64,000 bases of DNA, from positions 310,001 to 374,000 of the forward strand of contig NZ_CP049255.1 in NCBI RefSeq assembly GCF_011047135.1, read 5' to 3'. Shown piece by piece: positions 26,675 through 36,127 of the stretch. Both the position numbers and the translations under genes were made by a program. Under the pieces are notes generated by a model. The model was not told the origin of the DNA. It saw only the letters and a list, made by a program, of their open reading frames with translations, and ran no database searches. The stretch is from Microbacterium endophyticum (GTDB taxonomy: Bacteria; Actinomycetota; Actinomycetes; Actinomycetales; Microbacteriaceae). How positions within the stretch are numbered: position 1 is the first letter of the stretch; each line of letters begins with the position of its first letter.

Positions 26675-26863
26675 TCAGATGAACTTGAGAGCGTTCCAGG
26701 CGAACAGCAGGACCAGCAGCTGGAGCCAGCCGGGGCCGCCCTCGTTGATGATCGTGGCGCAGATTGCGGCAGTGTAGAGGTAGGGCACGGCCAGTAGCAT
26801 CGCGGGGATGGCCCCACCTGAAGCCTTGCCTGGTGCGGATGAAGTTAGCCCATCGGCACTCAA
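26675..26863 (-). CDS. Small membrane protein, 40-62 aa
   Basis: A short product whose C-terminal 41 residues form two hydrophobic segments (LLAVPYLYTAAICATII and WLQLLVLLFAWNALKFI) separated by NEGGPG. The start is unclear: TTG at 26863 gives 62 residues, ATG at 26800 gives 41 and covers just the hydrophobic part. I do not recognise it beyond a general type of small actinobacterial membrane protein. It lies upstream of the defence operon on the same strand. Confidence 0.45.
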   Translation of the reverse strand: MSADGLTSSAPGKASGGAIPAMLLAVPYLYTAAICATIINEGGPGWLQLLVLLFAWNALKFI

Positions 26864-27285
26864 CTCGCGCGGCCAGATCAGTTGCGGCGATGCGCTTCAA
26901 TTGATCATTGATGACATGCTGGCGGTACCGATTCTTGACGTCGCTGCTTGGCGCGACCGGTCAAGGCGCAGCTGCATAGATCATCAAGTGCAAGCCCGAT
27001 AGCCACACTTCCGACGCGTCACTCTCGCTCAGTGCGCAATACTGGGCCTCAACTGTGCAGTGCACGCAACGGAATCCCGAGCGCCCCCTCGCAGCAACGC
27101 TGCTCTGGCGATCCGGCGCACGGCGGTGCTCACTGAGATTCCGTAGTCACACACGCGAGCTTCGAGGAGGTTCACCGAGCAACGATGCGCTCTGGGGCTC
27201 GCTGCGGCTGCACGTCAGGTCTGCCCATGCGGGAGCGCCGCGAGTAGCGACTCCAGGGCCATGCCGCGCGGTATCGCGAACGTGA
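26864..27285. other. Island stretch without supported genes
   Basis: About 420 bases between the small membrane protein and the broken DUF1294 gene. No open frame here has a credible start and product, and no recombinase motif (R...HxxR...Y) was found. The sequence is probably decayed island DNA. Confidence 0.45.
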
Positions 27286-27293
27286 TCAGGCCG

Positions 27294-27657
27294 TTAAGCG
27301 ACGCAACGTTGACCGCAACCGTGCCCCCGGAACGCACGGCGGAACGAGCGTTTGCGGGGCTTGTGTCGGAACAGCTGCTTTGCGATCAGCGCGCCGGGCC
27401 AACGACCGAATAGGCCGAGCGTGAGCAGCATCTGCTCCGATATCCAACGCCGGTGGCCGCGCCGCAGACTTGTCGAGCCCGTACGCAGCGACGGCGACGA
27501 AACCGAGGACACCATACAAGACCGGCATCTGCCAAGGGCGGTCGAGCACGATGACGGCGAGCATGAAGGCCACGACGAACGCGCATAAAACAGACTGGCT
27601 CAGCGCGGGCGCAATAGTCGTGAGAGATCGCGCGGACGGTCGGTGACGGGGCGCCAT
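27294..27657 (-). pseudogene. DUF1294 membrane protein with a frameshift
   Basis: The first frame (from 27657) gives two hydrophobic segments and reaches YGLDKSAAR. The family continuation GHRRWISEQMLLTLGLFGRW, then PGALIAKQLFRHKPRKRSF, is in another frame ending at 27294. The conserved DUF1294 sequence DKxAAR-G..R.PE..L is restored by adding one base near 27465. The intact product would be about 120 residues. It is near the tRNA end of the island. Either a real decay event or a sequencing slip in a GC-rich run. Confidence 0.7.
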
Positions 27658-27751
27658 CGGTCGTATCCAGTGGTCACTCGCCGACCATTAGGTGCGAAGT
27701 CGTCACAGGGAGCCGTGATGTCATTGCGATGACTTGATCAAGTTTCACCAA

Positions 27752-27785
27752 CAAAAAGTCCCGGGAACCCTTGGGTTCCCGGGAC
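27752..27785 (-). terminator. tRNA-Pro terminator
   Basis: GTCCCGGGAACCC and GGGTTCCCGGGAC form a perfect 13-bp stem with a two-base apex (27758-27785), followed on the minus strand by TTTTT (27753-27757). It lies immediately downstream of the tRNA-Pro 3' end. Confidence 0.9.
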
Positions 27786-27787
27786 AT

Positions 27788-27866
<79 letters not shown>

Positions 27867-27929
27867 TTTTCTTCGCCGAAGCGTAGACAACTCCACAATC
27901 CTACTTGCTCGAAGCGCCGTCCGCGAATC

Positions 27930-29375
27930 GTGCTGGCGTGTCAGCGCATGAGCAATCTCGGTAGCGTTGCGTGTGTGAAAAAGGCGCCGATCCCTCGCAC
28001 TGCAGCGCAGCTGCGGGTGGCGGCATCCTTGGGCACTCTCGTGCTCGCAACCATCGGCGCAGCGCTCCCGCTTTCGATGGTCGCACCCACCCTCGCGCTC
28101 ACCGCTGCCGAGTTCGGCACCACGGCGGCAGAGTCCAGCTGGACGCTCACCATCGTCCTCGTTGTTGCCGCCACATTCACCCCGGTCATTGGTCGTCTCG
28201 GCGATATTTACCGTCCGCGCCGCGTGCTGCTCATTCTTATCCCGATCGTCTGCGTCGGGCTCTTCATCGCGGGCATCTCGACGTCAATGCCCGAGCTCAT
28301 CGCGGGCCGGGCGTTGCAGGGACTCGGCGGCGGCGTCTTTCCGCTCGCAATCTCGCTCGCGAGCCACTCGATGCCTCACCATCGCCGCGCAACGGCCATC
28401 GGCATCCTGACGAGCGCGTTTGCTACCGGAACAGCACTCGGCGTGGTCATCTCGGGTGTTCTCGTCGACCGCATCGGCACGAGAGCGCTCGCGTGGGTAC
28501 CGTTTGCCCTACTCGCTGTCGCTCTCGTTCTTATCGTGGCTCTCGTTCCCCCTGCACCCGCCAAGGGGCACGGTCGACTTCACTTACGCTCGGCTCTCAC
28601 ACTCGCGACCGGCGTTCTCGCGCTGCTCCTTGCGGTCACCGAGGCTCCCCGCTGGCCGGTCCCGGTTCTCGCCACAATCGCTTGCATCGTGATCGGCATC
28701 GCATTTCTCACGGCGTGGGGCGTGCACGAGGTGCGGCGCGAAGACACCAGCATCCATCGACACACACTCAAAATCCGCGCCGTCTGGATCGCCCACGTCA
28801 CAGCATTCCTGCTCGGTGCGGCGCTTTTCGGTACGTTCGTCATTTTGCCGGTCTTCGCCGAATCCGCCTCGGGGCTCGGGCAGGGCGCGACCATCGCCGG
28901 CATCCTGCTTCTGCCTGCGACCGCCGCGATGGCAGTTGTCGGCTCGCTCTCGGGCATTCTCCGCACCTACCTCGGCCGCCGCGGCCCGATCATTCTGGGT
29001 GCCGCACTCACCGTCGCCGGCAGCATCGTACTCACGCTCCCCCCGCAAAACATCCCCTCGCTGCTTGCCGGTTCCACGCTCGCCGGTGCCGGAATCGCCA
29101 TGGGGTCGGCCGGAGCACTCAACGTACTCATCGACGTGTCATCAACGGATGCCGTCGCCGCTGTCTCGAGCATCAACGTTGTTGCGCGGCAAATTGGCGG
29201 CGCCTTCGGCGCAGCCACCGCCGCAACACTGCTCACCCTGCACGGGGGCACACCGGAGCCCGAAACGTACACTCTCGCGTTCGCTTTCATCACGACACTC
29301 GGCGTCGCGGCGTTCGCGCTGTCGCTGGTGATTCCGAGTCGTCGTCGAATCAGGCGACGCGTCACGGGCGAGTAG
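27930..29375 (+). CDS. MFS transporter (multidrug-efflux type)
   Basis: A polytopic permease with about 14 hydrophobic segments, as in DHA2-type drug:proton antiporters. The family loop GRLGDIYRPRRVLL lies after the second segment, and the motif-C-like GTALGVVISGVLVDRIG near residue 168. As drawn (ATG 27930) it has 481 residues; ATG 27948 or GTG 27975 (MKKAPIPRTAAQ) would remove a non-conserved leader and look better. No regulator is adjacent, so the substrate is unknown. Confidence 0.85.
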   Translation: MLACQRMSNLGSVACVKKAPIPRTAAQLRVAASLGTLVLATIGAALPLSMVAPTLALTAAEFGTTAAESSWTLTIVLVVAATFTPVIGRLGDIYRPRRVLLILIPIVCVGLFIAGISTSMPELIAGRALQGLGGGVFPLAISLASHSMPHHRRATAIGILTSAFATGTALGVVISGVLVDRIGTRALAWVPFALLAVALVLIVALVPPAPAKGHGRLHLRSALTLATGVLALLLAVTEAPRWPVPVLATIACIVIGIAFLTAWGVHEVRREDTSIHRHTLKIRAVWIAHVTAFLLGAALFGTFVILPVFAESASGLGQGATIAGILLLPATAAMAVVGSLSGILRTYLGRRGPIILGAALTVAGSIVLTLPPQNIPSLLAGSTLAGAGIAMGSAGALNVLIDVSSTDAVAAVSSINVVARQIGGAFGAATAATLLTLHGGTPEPETYTLAFAFITTLGVAAFALSLVIPSRRRIRRRVTGE

Positions 29376-29429
29376 CCTTCGACCAAGCCAATCTAAGCCG
29401 TCTCACATGCACGAAGGAGTGCCGGAGTT

Positions 29430-30155
29430 ATGACACTGAGCACACCACTCGCTCGCAACTGGTGGTGGGGTTTCATCCCCTACATCGTGCTGTCGATCAT
29501 CCACGTTTTCACGCTCGCACTCGGCGTCGACGACATCGCCGGGCCCACGAAGCTCTGGCTCATGCCGCTTCTCATCGTTGCGGTGCTCTGGGGCGGTCGT
29601 GGCACGGCATGGGGAACCCCCTACACGCTCCTCTTCCTCGCGTTGGCGTTCTCGTGGCTCGGCGACGGAGCCAGCACTTTCTTCCCTTATCTCGACGATG
29701 AGCTCCCCGCGATGCTGCTGTGCTTCGGCATCGCGCACGTCATCTACATCGCACTGTTCTGGCGGCACCTCGCCATCACACGCATTCCCCGGTGGGCAGC
29801 AATCTACGCCGCGTGGTGGATCGTGCTCGTCGTCTACCTGTGGCCTTACCTGGGCGCGCTCGCGTTCGCGGTCGCAGCGTACGGCCTCGTCCTCGGCGGC
29901 ACAGCGGTCTTGTCCACGCGCTGCCACCCGGCGATCGCGTGGGGTGGCGCGTTCTTTCTCACGTCAGACACCATCCTGGCGTTCACGATCTTCGCCCCGC
30001 AGGCTCTCCCGCCGGGCGTCGGCGATCTCGTTATGCTCACCTACACGATGGGCCAGGGCCTCATCGCGGCGGGCGTCATCATCGCCACGCACCGCCCTCG
30101 CTCCACAGCGTCGGTTCGCCGAGACAACCCACAAAGCGACACAATTGACTCATGA
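29430..30155 (+). CDS. Lysoplasmalogenase (YhhN family)
   Basis: A 241-residue integral membrane protein with about eight hydrophobic segments and the YhhN-family acidic landmarks: TKLWLMPLL near residue 37, AFSWLGDGAS near residue 75 with the conserved Asp, and LTSDTILAF near residue 180. The family hydrolyses the vinyl ether bond of lysoplasmalogens. The stop overlaps the next start (ATGA), coupling it to the S4 protein. Confidence 0.88.
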   Translation: MTLSTPLARNWWWGFIPYIVLSIIHVFTLALGVDDIAGPTKLWLMPLLIVAVLWGGRGTAWGTPYTLLFLALAFSWLGDGASTFFPYLDDELPAMLLCFGIAHVIYIALFWRHLAITRIPRWAAIYAAWWIVLVVYLWPYLGALAFAVAAYGLVLGGTAVLSTRCHPAIAWGGAFFLTSDTILAFTIFAPQALPPGVGDLVMLTYTMGQGLIAAGVIIATHRPRSTASVRRDNPQSDTIDS

Positions 30156-30520
30156 CGGATGCCTCAGCTCGCGTTGACGCGTGGCTCTGGGCGGTGCGGG
30201 TCTACAAGACGCGTTCTGCCGCCACCACCGCGTGCCGTGCCGGCCACGTGCGGGTCGGCGGCGAGCGCGCGAAGGCCGCACAGGCGGTGCGCCCCGGCGA
30301 CGAAGTACGAGTGCGGATCGCCGGGTTTGACCGCATCCTGGTCGTTCGTCAAACCATCATCAAACGAGTGAGTGCTGCCGTTGCAGCGACAGCGATGGAC
30401 GATCTCACTCCCCCGCCGCCTCCTCGCGAAGAAGTGGCGATGGTGGCCGTGCGCGACCGTGGCGCTGGACGCCCCACCAAGCGCGAGCGCCGCGAAACCG
30501 ACCGCCTCCGCGGACGCTAG
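30152..30520 (+). CDS. S4-domain protein, Hsp15-like (HslR)
   Basis: A 122-residue protein with an N-terminal S4 domain (ARVDAWLWAVRVYKTRSAAT and GHVRVGGERAKAAQAVRPGD) and a basic C-terminal tail rich in Arg, typical of Hsp15/HslR, which recycles stalled 50S subunits carrying nascent chains. The ATG overlaps the upstream stop. The role in ribosome rescue is a family inference. Confidence 0.88.
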   Translation: MTDASARVDAWLWAVRVYKTRSAATTACRAGHVRVGGERAKAAQAVRPGDEVRVRIAGFDRILVVRQTIIKRVSAAVAATAMDDLTPPPPPREEVAMVAVRDRGAGRPTKRERRETDRLRGR

Positions 30521-30532
30521 GGGCCAGAATCT

Positions 30533-30775
30533 TCAGCTGACCCCATCGCCCGCACCACTGCCCACATTCGCGCGGCGGCCGATGAGAAACCAGCTTGCTG
30601 GCCCGATGATCGGAACAAAGATTGCTAGGAGTGTCCATACGAGCGCGTGACTGGGTGATACCGAGTTCCGCGTCCGCGAGATCGAGACCAGCGCTGCAAT
30701 GAGAGCAACCAGCACGAGTACTACTGCGCCAGACCACCAGAGATCGTAAGCCGCAGGAATCAGTGGGTTAGCCAT
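30533..30775 (-). CDS. Small PLDc_N-type membrane protein
   Basis: An 80-residue protein with two membrane segments separated by a short polar loop; the second, ALVWTLLAIFVPIIGPASWFLIGRR, is the hallmark of the phospholipase D N-terminal (PLDc_N) domain found alone in many Actinobacteria. The function of the stand-alone form is not known. It converges with the HslR-like gene. Confidence 0.82.
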   Translation of the reverse strand: MANPLIPAAYDLWWSGAVVLVLVALIAALVSISRTRNSVSPSHALVWTLLAIFVPIIGPASWFLIGRRANVGSGAGDGVS

Positions 30776-30820
30776 TGTTCGAGGCTAGGGCAGCATGTGT
30801 GCGACCGCTAGAGACGGCGC

Positions 30821-31723
30821 TCAGTCGAGCAGACCGACCAACCAACCGGCGCCGCGCGTCGCTGCCCCGGCGGCATTCACTCGCTCGATGAGCCCGCGAT
30901 CGCTCGTCACCACGGTCACTGTGCGGCCAAGACCCAGGAGGCGCTCTACCTCAGCGACGATCGTGTCGTCACCTTCGCCCGCAGCGCGCACGATGTCGAT
31001 ACCGGGGGCCGCGGCATCCGTCGCTTTCGCTTGACCTTCGACCACGATCGAGATCTCGGGAAACCAGGTGTCTTCGGGTAGGTCGAGCTCTGCGGCCACT
31101 ATCCCCTGCTCGGCGAGCGCACCCACGCGTGCAATCAGTCGGGCCGCCGCTCCCGCGCGGTCCTTCCACCATCCGTCTGGCACTGAACCCACAACGTTCG
31201 CGGCATCGATCACGAGGGCGGGCCGCACACCAATCAAGCCCGAAAGCTTCGCCCACGACGACGCAAACCCCGGATGCAGCGGGTAACTCGCTACGTCATC
31301 GACCGGCACCCAGCGCAATTCGCGGCTCTCCGGGTCACTGATCACCGGCTCGAACGGCATCACAACGTCGGCGAGGAGTGTTGTGTACGTCCAGATGCCA
31401 AGGTCAAGCACGCTCTCGCAGCGCGGCATCATCGAGGCATGGGGCACGCCTGCTTCTTCTGCCGATTCGCGCATCGCACCATCGCGCGCAGACTCACCCT
31501 CGTGGCGGGCACCTCCAGGCAGAGCCCAGGTGTCACCGAAGTGACTCCACGACACACGGTGCTGCAGCAGCACACCGCGAGCGGCGTCGACGGCCAAGAG
31601 TCCGGCGGCGCCGAAGCGACCCCAGTACCTCTCACCTGACGGCGCAACTACCCACGCATCACCGGGATCGCGCGGGCCGTGTGGCCGCCGCGGTTCTCCG
31701 GGAAGAGGGAGTTCGATACTCAC
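30821..31723 (-). CDS. NUDIX hydrolase fused to NYN/PIN-like domain
   Basis: Residues ~25-165 form a NUDIX hydrolase with the box GGARHEGESARDGAMRESAEEAG near residues 70-92. From about residue 185 a second domain begins with ALVIDAANVVGSVPDGWW and continues with GDDTIVAEV and VTVVTSDRGLIERV, the acidic pattern of NYN/PIN-like nucleases (YacP type). A nucleotide-cleaning and an RNase-like domain are thus joined. I placed the start at GTG 31723 (300 residues); the open frame continues to 31777. The fusion is recurrent in Microbacteriaceae as far as I know, but its substrate is not. Confidence 0.82.
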   Translation of the reverse strand: MSIELPLPGEPRRPHGPRDPGDAWVVAPSGERYWGRFGAAGLLAVDAARGVLLQHRVSWSHFGDTWALPGGARHEGESARDGAMRESAEEAGVPHASMMPRCESVLDLGIWTYTTLLADVVMPFEPVISDPESRELRWVPVDDVASYPLHPGFASSWAKLSGLIGVRPALVIDAANVVGSVPDGWWKDRAGAAARLIARVGALAEQGIVAAELDLPEDTWFPEISIVVEGQAKATDAAAPGIDIVRAAGEGDDTIVAEVERLLGLGRTVTVVTSDRGLIERVNAAGAATRGAGWLVGLLD

Positions 31724-31902
31724 CAGTCCAGCCTCGCATATCCGCGGCCACACACGCCCCGAAACTACCGCCGTCACCCAGGCATTTCGCCCTGAATCTC
31801 ACGACGCCTACACCCGATGACAGCATGAGACCCGGCACGGCGCGCGAACATGTACGCCCTCACAAAGCACGAACCCGGATGTGGTCTGACCACTGTTGAA
31901 TC

Positions 31903-31947
31903 CCACATATTGTGGCTCACTCCCCACATGACCCTGCATATAGTGCA
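31903..31947. promoter_or_regulatory. Two tandem NrdR boxes upstream of nrdD
   Basis: CCACATATTGTGG (31903-31915) and TGCATATAGTGCA (31935-31947) are near-palindromes of the NrdR-box type (ACAnwATATwnTGT-like). Their starts are 32 bases apart, about three helical turns, the usual spacing for cooperative binding of the ATP/dATP-sensing repressor NrdR. They lie 58-102 bases upstream of the nrdD start I chose. Confidence 0.85.
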
Positions 31948-32004
31948 GTTGCGCTTACCGCCGGACACGGCCACGAGGCGCGTTTCCCTATCTCTGGAGC
32001 AGTC

Positions 32005-33843
32005 GTGATTCCCGCATCCTCAGTTCACACTTCCCCGGGCGCCGCGGTAGCCGTCGCCGACACGATCAACGAATATCTCGCCCAGTCAGATTGGCGGGTC
32101 AACGCCAATGCCAACCAGGGGTATTCACTCGGGGGCATGGTGCTCAACACCGCCGGAAAGCTCATCGCCAACTACTGGCTCAATGAGGTCTACGCACCCG
32201 AGGCCGGTGCCGCACACCGCGAGGGCGACCTTCACATTCACGATCTCGACATGTTTGCGGGCTACTGCGCGGGGTGGTCGTTGCGCGCGCTCCTCGAGCA
32301 AGGCTTCAATGGTGTGCCCGGTCGTATCGCCTCGACTCCCCCGCGGCATCTTTCATCGGCACTCGGGCAGATGGTCAACTTCCTCGGCACGCTGCAGAAC
32401 GAGTGGGCAGGTGCACAGGCGTTTAGTTCCACCGACACCTACCTTGCACCTTTTGTACGCCTCGACGGACTCACGCAGGGTGCTGTCCGCCAGCTGATGC
32501 AGGAGTTCATCTTCAACCTCAACGTGCCGTCGCGGTGGGGCACGCAGACGCCATTCACGAACCTCACGTTCGACTGGACGTGTCCCGACGACCTCGCCGA
32601 CCAGCATCCACTTATCGGCGGCGAGGTCTGCGACTTCACGTACGGCGATCTTGCTCCCGAGATGGCGATGATCAACCGCGCGTACATCGATGTCATGACC
32701 GAGGGCGATGCCGACGGGCGTGCCTTTACCTTTCCCATTCCGACCTACAACATCACGCCCGACTTCGACTGGAATGATCCCCACGTCGATGCCCTCTTCG
32801 GCATGACAGCGAAGTACGGCCTGCCCTACTTTCAGAACTTTTTGAATTCCGACCTCGACCCGCACATGATCCGCTCCATGTGCTGCCGGCTACAGCTCGA
32901 TCTCACCGAGCTACTCAAGCGTGGGAACGGCCTCTTCGGGTCCGCCGAGCAGACCGGCTCAATCGGCGTTGTCACAATCAATTGCGCGCGCCTCGGCTTT
33001 CTCTTCCCCGGCGATCTTGCCGGGGCGCTCGCCCGGCTCGACGAGCTGCTTGAGATCTCTCGCGACAGTCTCGAAGCCAAACGCGCCATCATTTCGCAGC
33101 ACCTCGAAGGTGGGCTCTTTCCTTACTCCAAGCACTATCTCGGCACCCTCGACAACCATTTCTCCACGATCGGCGTCAACGGCATCAACGAGTTCGTCCG
33201 CAATTTCACTCTCGACAGTGACGACATCACGACGGATGCCGGTGCCACCCTCGCCATCGAGCTCCTCGACCACGTCCGCCGCCGCATGGTCGAATTCCAA
33301 GAGTCGACCGGTCAGATGTACAACCTCGAGGCCACACCCGCCGAAAGCGCCACCTACCGGTTTGCCCGGGTTGACGTGGCACAGTTCGGTGACAGCATCC
33401 GCCACGCCGGAACGATCGAGCACCCGTATTACACCAACTCGTCTCAGCTACCGGTGGGCTTCACCGACGACCCGTTCGATGCGATGGCCCGGCAAGAGCC
33501 GCTGCAGCAGAAGTACACCGGCGGCACGGTTCTTCACCTCTATATGGGTGAAGCTGTCGAGTCGGCCGCGGCATGCAAGAACCTGGTACGGCGCTCACTC
33601 GAGCAGTTCCGAATCCCCTACATCACGGTCACCCCGACCTTCTCGATCTGCCCTCAACACGGGTACGTCTCGGGCGATCACCCCGAGTGCCCCTCGTGCG
33701 GCAGCGTCTGCGAAGTATGGACGCGCGTCATGGGCTATTTCCGCCCCATCGCGTCGTTCAACGTCGGCAAGCAGGGTGAGGCCGAAGAACGCGTGTACTT
33801 TGCCGCCGAGCGCGCGAAGGAACACCTCGCGGTGCCAGCGTGA
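32005..33843 (+). CDS. nrdD: Anaerobic (class III) ribonucleoside-triphosphate reductase
   Basis: NrdD makes dNTPs from NTPs without oxygen using a glycyl radical. The C-terminus has the zinc-site cysteines (CPQHGYVSGDHPECPSC near residue 550) and the glycyl-radical motif RVMGYF with FNVGKQGE near residues 573-588. With GTG 32005 as start the protein is 612 residues, and GGAG stands seven bases upstream. An open frame runs further upstream to 31912, but that would place the start inside an NrdR box. The stop overlaps nrdG. Presence of class III enzyme suggests the organism meets anoxic conditions. Confidence 0.93.
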   Translation: MIPASSVHTSPGAAVAVADTINEYLAQSDWRVNANANQGYSLGGMVLNTAGKLIANYWLNEVYAPEAGAAHREGDLHIHDLDMFAGYCAGWSLRALLEQGFNGVPGRIASTPPRHLSSALGQMVNFLGTLQNEWAGAQAFSSTDTYLAPFVRLDGLTQGAVRQLMQEFIFNLNVPSRWGTQTPFTNLTFDWTCPDDLADQHPLIGGEVCDFTYGDLAPEMAMINRAYIDVMTEGDADGRAFTFPIPTYNITPDFDWNDPHVDALFGMTAKYGLPYFQNFLNSDLDPHMIRSMCCRLQLDLTELLKRGNGLFGSAEQTGSIGVVTINCARLGFLFPGDLAGALARLDELLEISRDSLEAKRAIISQHLEGGLFPYSKHYLGTLDNHFSTIGVNGINEFVRNFTLDSDDITTDAGATLAIELLDHVRRRMVEFQESTGQMYNLEATPAESATYRFARVDVAQFGDSIRHAGTIEHPYYTNSSQLPVGFTDDPFDAMARQEPLQQKYTGGTVLHLYMGEAVESAAACKNLVRRSLEQFRIPYITVTPTFSICPQHGYVSGDHPECPSCGSVCEVWTRVMGYFRPIASFNVGKQGEAEERVYFAAERAKEHLAVPA

Positions 33844-34568
33844 GTGATGCGGCCCAACTGCGCATCGCTGGCATCAGTCGGTTTTCGAGTGTCGATTGGC
33901 CGGGAAAGCTCGTCGCCACGCTGTTTTTGCAGGGCTGCCCGTGGGACTGCTTCTACTGCCACAACCCCGAGCTGATCAGCCCGCGTCGCGCAGGGCGCAT
34001 CTCTTGGCAGAGCGTGCACGATTTCCTCGAAACGAGGAAAGGGTTGCTCGACGGTGTGGTCTTTTCGGGCGGCGAGCCGACGATGCAGCGCGCGCTGATC
34101 CCGGCGCTACAGCAGGCTCGCGCGCTCGGCTTCGCGGTCGGGCTCCACTCCGGCGGCGCCTACCCCGCGCTACTTACCGACGCGTTGCCACTTATCGACT
34201 GGATCGGACTCGACATCAAAGCCCGCCGTGACGACTACAGCGACACCACCGGTCGAACCCGAAGCGGCGACAATGCCTGGCGTTCGCTCGACACCGTGGT
34301 GGCGGCATCCCGCGCACGTTCGGGCACCGCGCATCCGCTCGACTACGAAGTGCGAACGACAGTGCACCCGGGCGTGCTCGATGCGATGGCCCTCAGTTCG
34401 CTCGCCGACGATGTCGCGAAGGCGGGAGCCGACACCTGGATGCTGCAGCACTACCGGCCGATCGGCGTTCGCGCCGCACGGATCCCCGCCGCCACGGCCC
34501 CCTACGATCTAGAATCCGCCGCAGCAGGCCTCGGCACGGGTCGATTCCAGAGGTTTGGTATCCGCTGA
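33840..34568 (+). CDS. nrdG: Anaerobic ribonucleotide reductase activating protein
   Basis: A radical-SAM activase that generates the glycyl radical on NrdD. The [4Fe-4S]-binding CPWDCFYCH (Cx3Cx2C) is near residue 33, followed by VVFSGGEPTMQ near residue 73. It has 242 residues. The GTG/ATG start overlaps the nrdD stop, so the pair is co-translated. It ends at a hairpin shared with the convergent der gene. Confidence 0.94.
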   Translation: MSDAAQLRIAGISRFSSVDWPGKLVATLFLQGCPWDCFYCHNPELISPRRAGRISWQSVHDFLETRKGLLDGVVFSGGEPTMQRALIPALQQARALGFAVGLHSGGAYPALLTDALPLIDWIGLDIKARRDDYSDTTGRTRSGDNAWRSLDTVVAASRARSGTAHPLDYEVRTTVHPGVLDAMALSSLADDVAKAGADTWMLQHYRPIGVRAARIPAATAPYDLESAAAGLGTGRFQRFGIR

Positions 34569-34598
34569 CCTCCTCGTTCGGGCGGGAGGTCAGCGGAT
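34559..34598. terminator. Bidirectional terminator between nrdG and der
   Basis: ATCCGCTGACCTCC pairs with GGAGGTCAGCGGAT around a short loop. The left arm includes the nrdG stop codon region. The genes converge here with 36 bases between stops, so the hairpin probably serves both. No strong T-run follows on either strand. Confidence 0.65.
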
Positions 34599-34603
34599 GT
34601 CTA

Positions 34604-36127
34604 TTAGCGCTGGCGCTTTTCGCGCACGCGCATGTTTGTGATGATCGGGGTGCCCTCGAAACCATACACCTCGCGCAACCGGCGCTGAATGAAGCGACGG
34701 TAGCCCGGGTCGAGGAACCCGGTCGTAAAGAGCACGAATGTCGGCGGGCGCGTTGACGCCTGGGTACCGAACAGAATGCGTGGCTGCTTTCCACCACGCA
34801 ACGGGTGCGGGTGCTCGGCGACGAGCTCGGAAAGGAACGCATTGAACTTTCCGGTCGCGATGCGCTGATCCCACGAGGCGAGAGCCACTTCGAGAGCGGG
34901 CACGAGCTTCTCGAGGTGGCGACCCGTGCGGGCCGAGATGTTGACGCGAGGCGCCCACGCGACGTGCGCGAGGTCTTGCTCGATCTCACGCTCGAGGTAA
35001 CGGCGACGCTCGGCATCTTCGTACTCGGGAGTGTTGAGCAGATCCCATTTGTTGAAAGCGAGAACCAGCGCGCGGCCCGATTCGAGCACGAGGTCGATGA
35101 TGCGCACGTCCTGCTCACTCAGCGACTGCGACACGTCGAGCACGACGACGGCAACTTCAGCCTTTTCGAGCGCTGCCGAGGTACGAAGCGATGCGTAGAA
35201 GTCGGCGCCCTGCTGCAGGTGCACGCGACGACGGATTCCCGCGGTGTCGACGAAGCGCCAGAGCTTTCCGCCGAGGTCGACGATCTCATCAACCGGGTCG
35301 CGTGTCGTGCCCGCAAGTTCGTTGACGACAACGCGCTCTTCGCCGGCTGCCTTGTTGAGCAGCGACGACTTGCCGACGTTCGGGCGACCAAGAATCGCCA
35401 CGCGACGTGGTCCACCGATCTCCTGCTTGGCAACGGCCGAGATCTCGGGCAGTACCTTCATGATCTCGTCGAGGAGGTCGGCAACACCACGGCCATGGAT
35501 GGCGGAGACCGGGTACGGCGTACCGAGACCGAGCGCCCACAGCGCTGCAGCTTCGGGCTCGTGGGTCGCGTCATCAACCTTGTTGGCCACGAGGAAGACA
35601 GGCTTACCCGAGCGACGCAGCAGCTTCACAACGTGCTCGTCGGTCGAGGTCGCACCAACCGTTGCGTCAACGACAAACATGACGACGTCACACAGGTCGA
35701 TGGCGATCTCAGCCTGGGCGGCAACCGAGCGGTCGATGCCGCGCGCGTCGGGCTCCCATCCGCCGGTGTCGACGAGCGTGAAGCGACGATCTTGCCACTC
35801 CGAGCGATACATCACGCGGTCACGTGTGACACCAGGGGTGTCTTCGACCACGGCCTCGCGGCGCCCCAGGATGCGGTTGACGAGCGCTGACTTGCCCACG
35901 TTCGGGCGGCCGACGATTGCCACGACCGGCAGCGCCGGCAGGTACTCGACACCGTCTTCGCCGATGCCCATCTCCTGCAGCAGTGCTGCGTCGTCGTCAT
36001 CGAGTTCGTAGTCCGACAATCCGGCGCGCAGCGCAGTAGCGCGCTGTTCGACAAGCTCCTCGTCGAGGTTCGCAAGCGTTTCGACGAGTCGATCCTCGCC
36101 GCCCTCGTATTCTTCTTCAGTCCCCAT
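34604..36127 (-). CDS. der: Ribosome biogenesis GTPase Der (EngA)
   Basis: A double-GTPase required for 50S maturation. Two complete P-loops are seen, [14 protein letters not shown] near residue 71 and [14 protein letters not shown] near residue 245, each followed by its own switch and NKxD (NKVD, NKWD). A KH-like domain ([20 protein letters not shown]) ends the protein. The start at 36127 gives 507 residues and overlaps the cmk stop by 11 bases; the open frame goes on 26 codons into cmk. An acidic N-terminal extension of ~60 residues is normal in Actinobacteria. Confidence 0.96.
   Translation of the reverse strand: MGTEEEYEGGEDRLVETLANLDEELVEQRATALRAGLSDYELDDDDAALLQEMGIGEDGVEYLPALPVVAIVGRPNVGKSALVNRILGRREAVVEDTPGVTRDRVMYRSEWQDRRFTLVDTGGWEPDARGIDRSVAAQAEIAIDLCDVVMFVVDATVGATSTDEHVVKLLRRSGKPVFLVANKVDDATHEPEAAALWALGLGTPYPVSAIHGRGVADLLDEIMKVLPEISAVAKQEIGGPRRVAILGRPNVGKSSLLNKAAGEERVVVNELAGTTRDPVDEIVDLGGKLWRFVDTAGIRRRVHLQQGADFYASLRTSAALEKAEVAVVVLDVSQSLSEQDVRIIDLVLESGRALVLAFNKWDLLNTPEYEDAERRRYLEREIEQDLAHVAWAPRVNISARTGRHLEKLVPALEVALASWDQRIATGKFNAFLSELVAEHPHPLRGGKQPRILFGTQASTRPPTFVLFTTGFLDPGYRRFIQRRLREVYGFEGTPIITNMRVREKRQR

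Noticed and set aside
34805..35890. Plus-strand open frame of about 361 codons opposite der
   Set aside because: Antisense shadow of a strongly conserved double GTPase in high-GC DNA.
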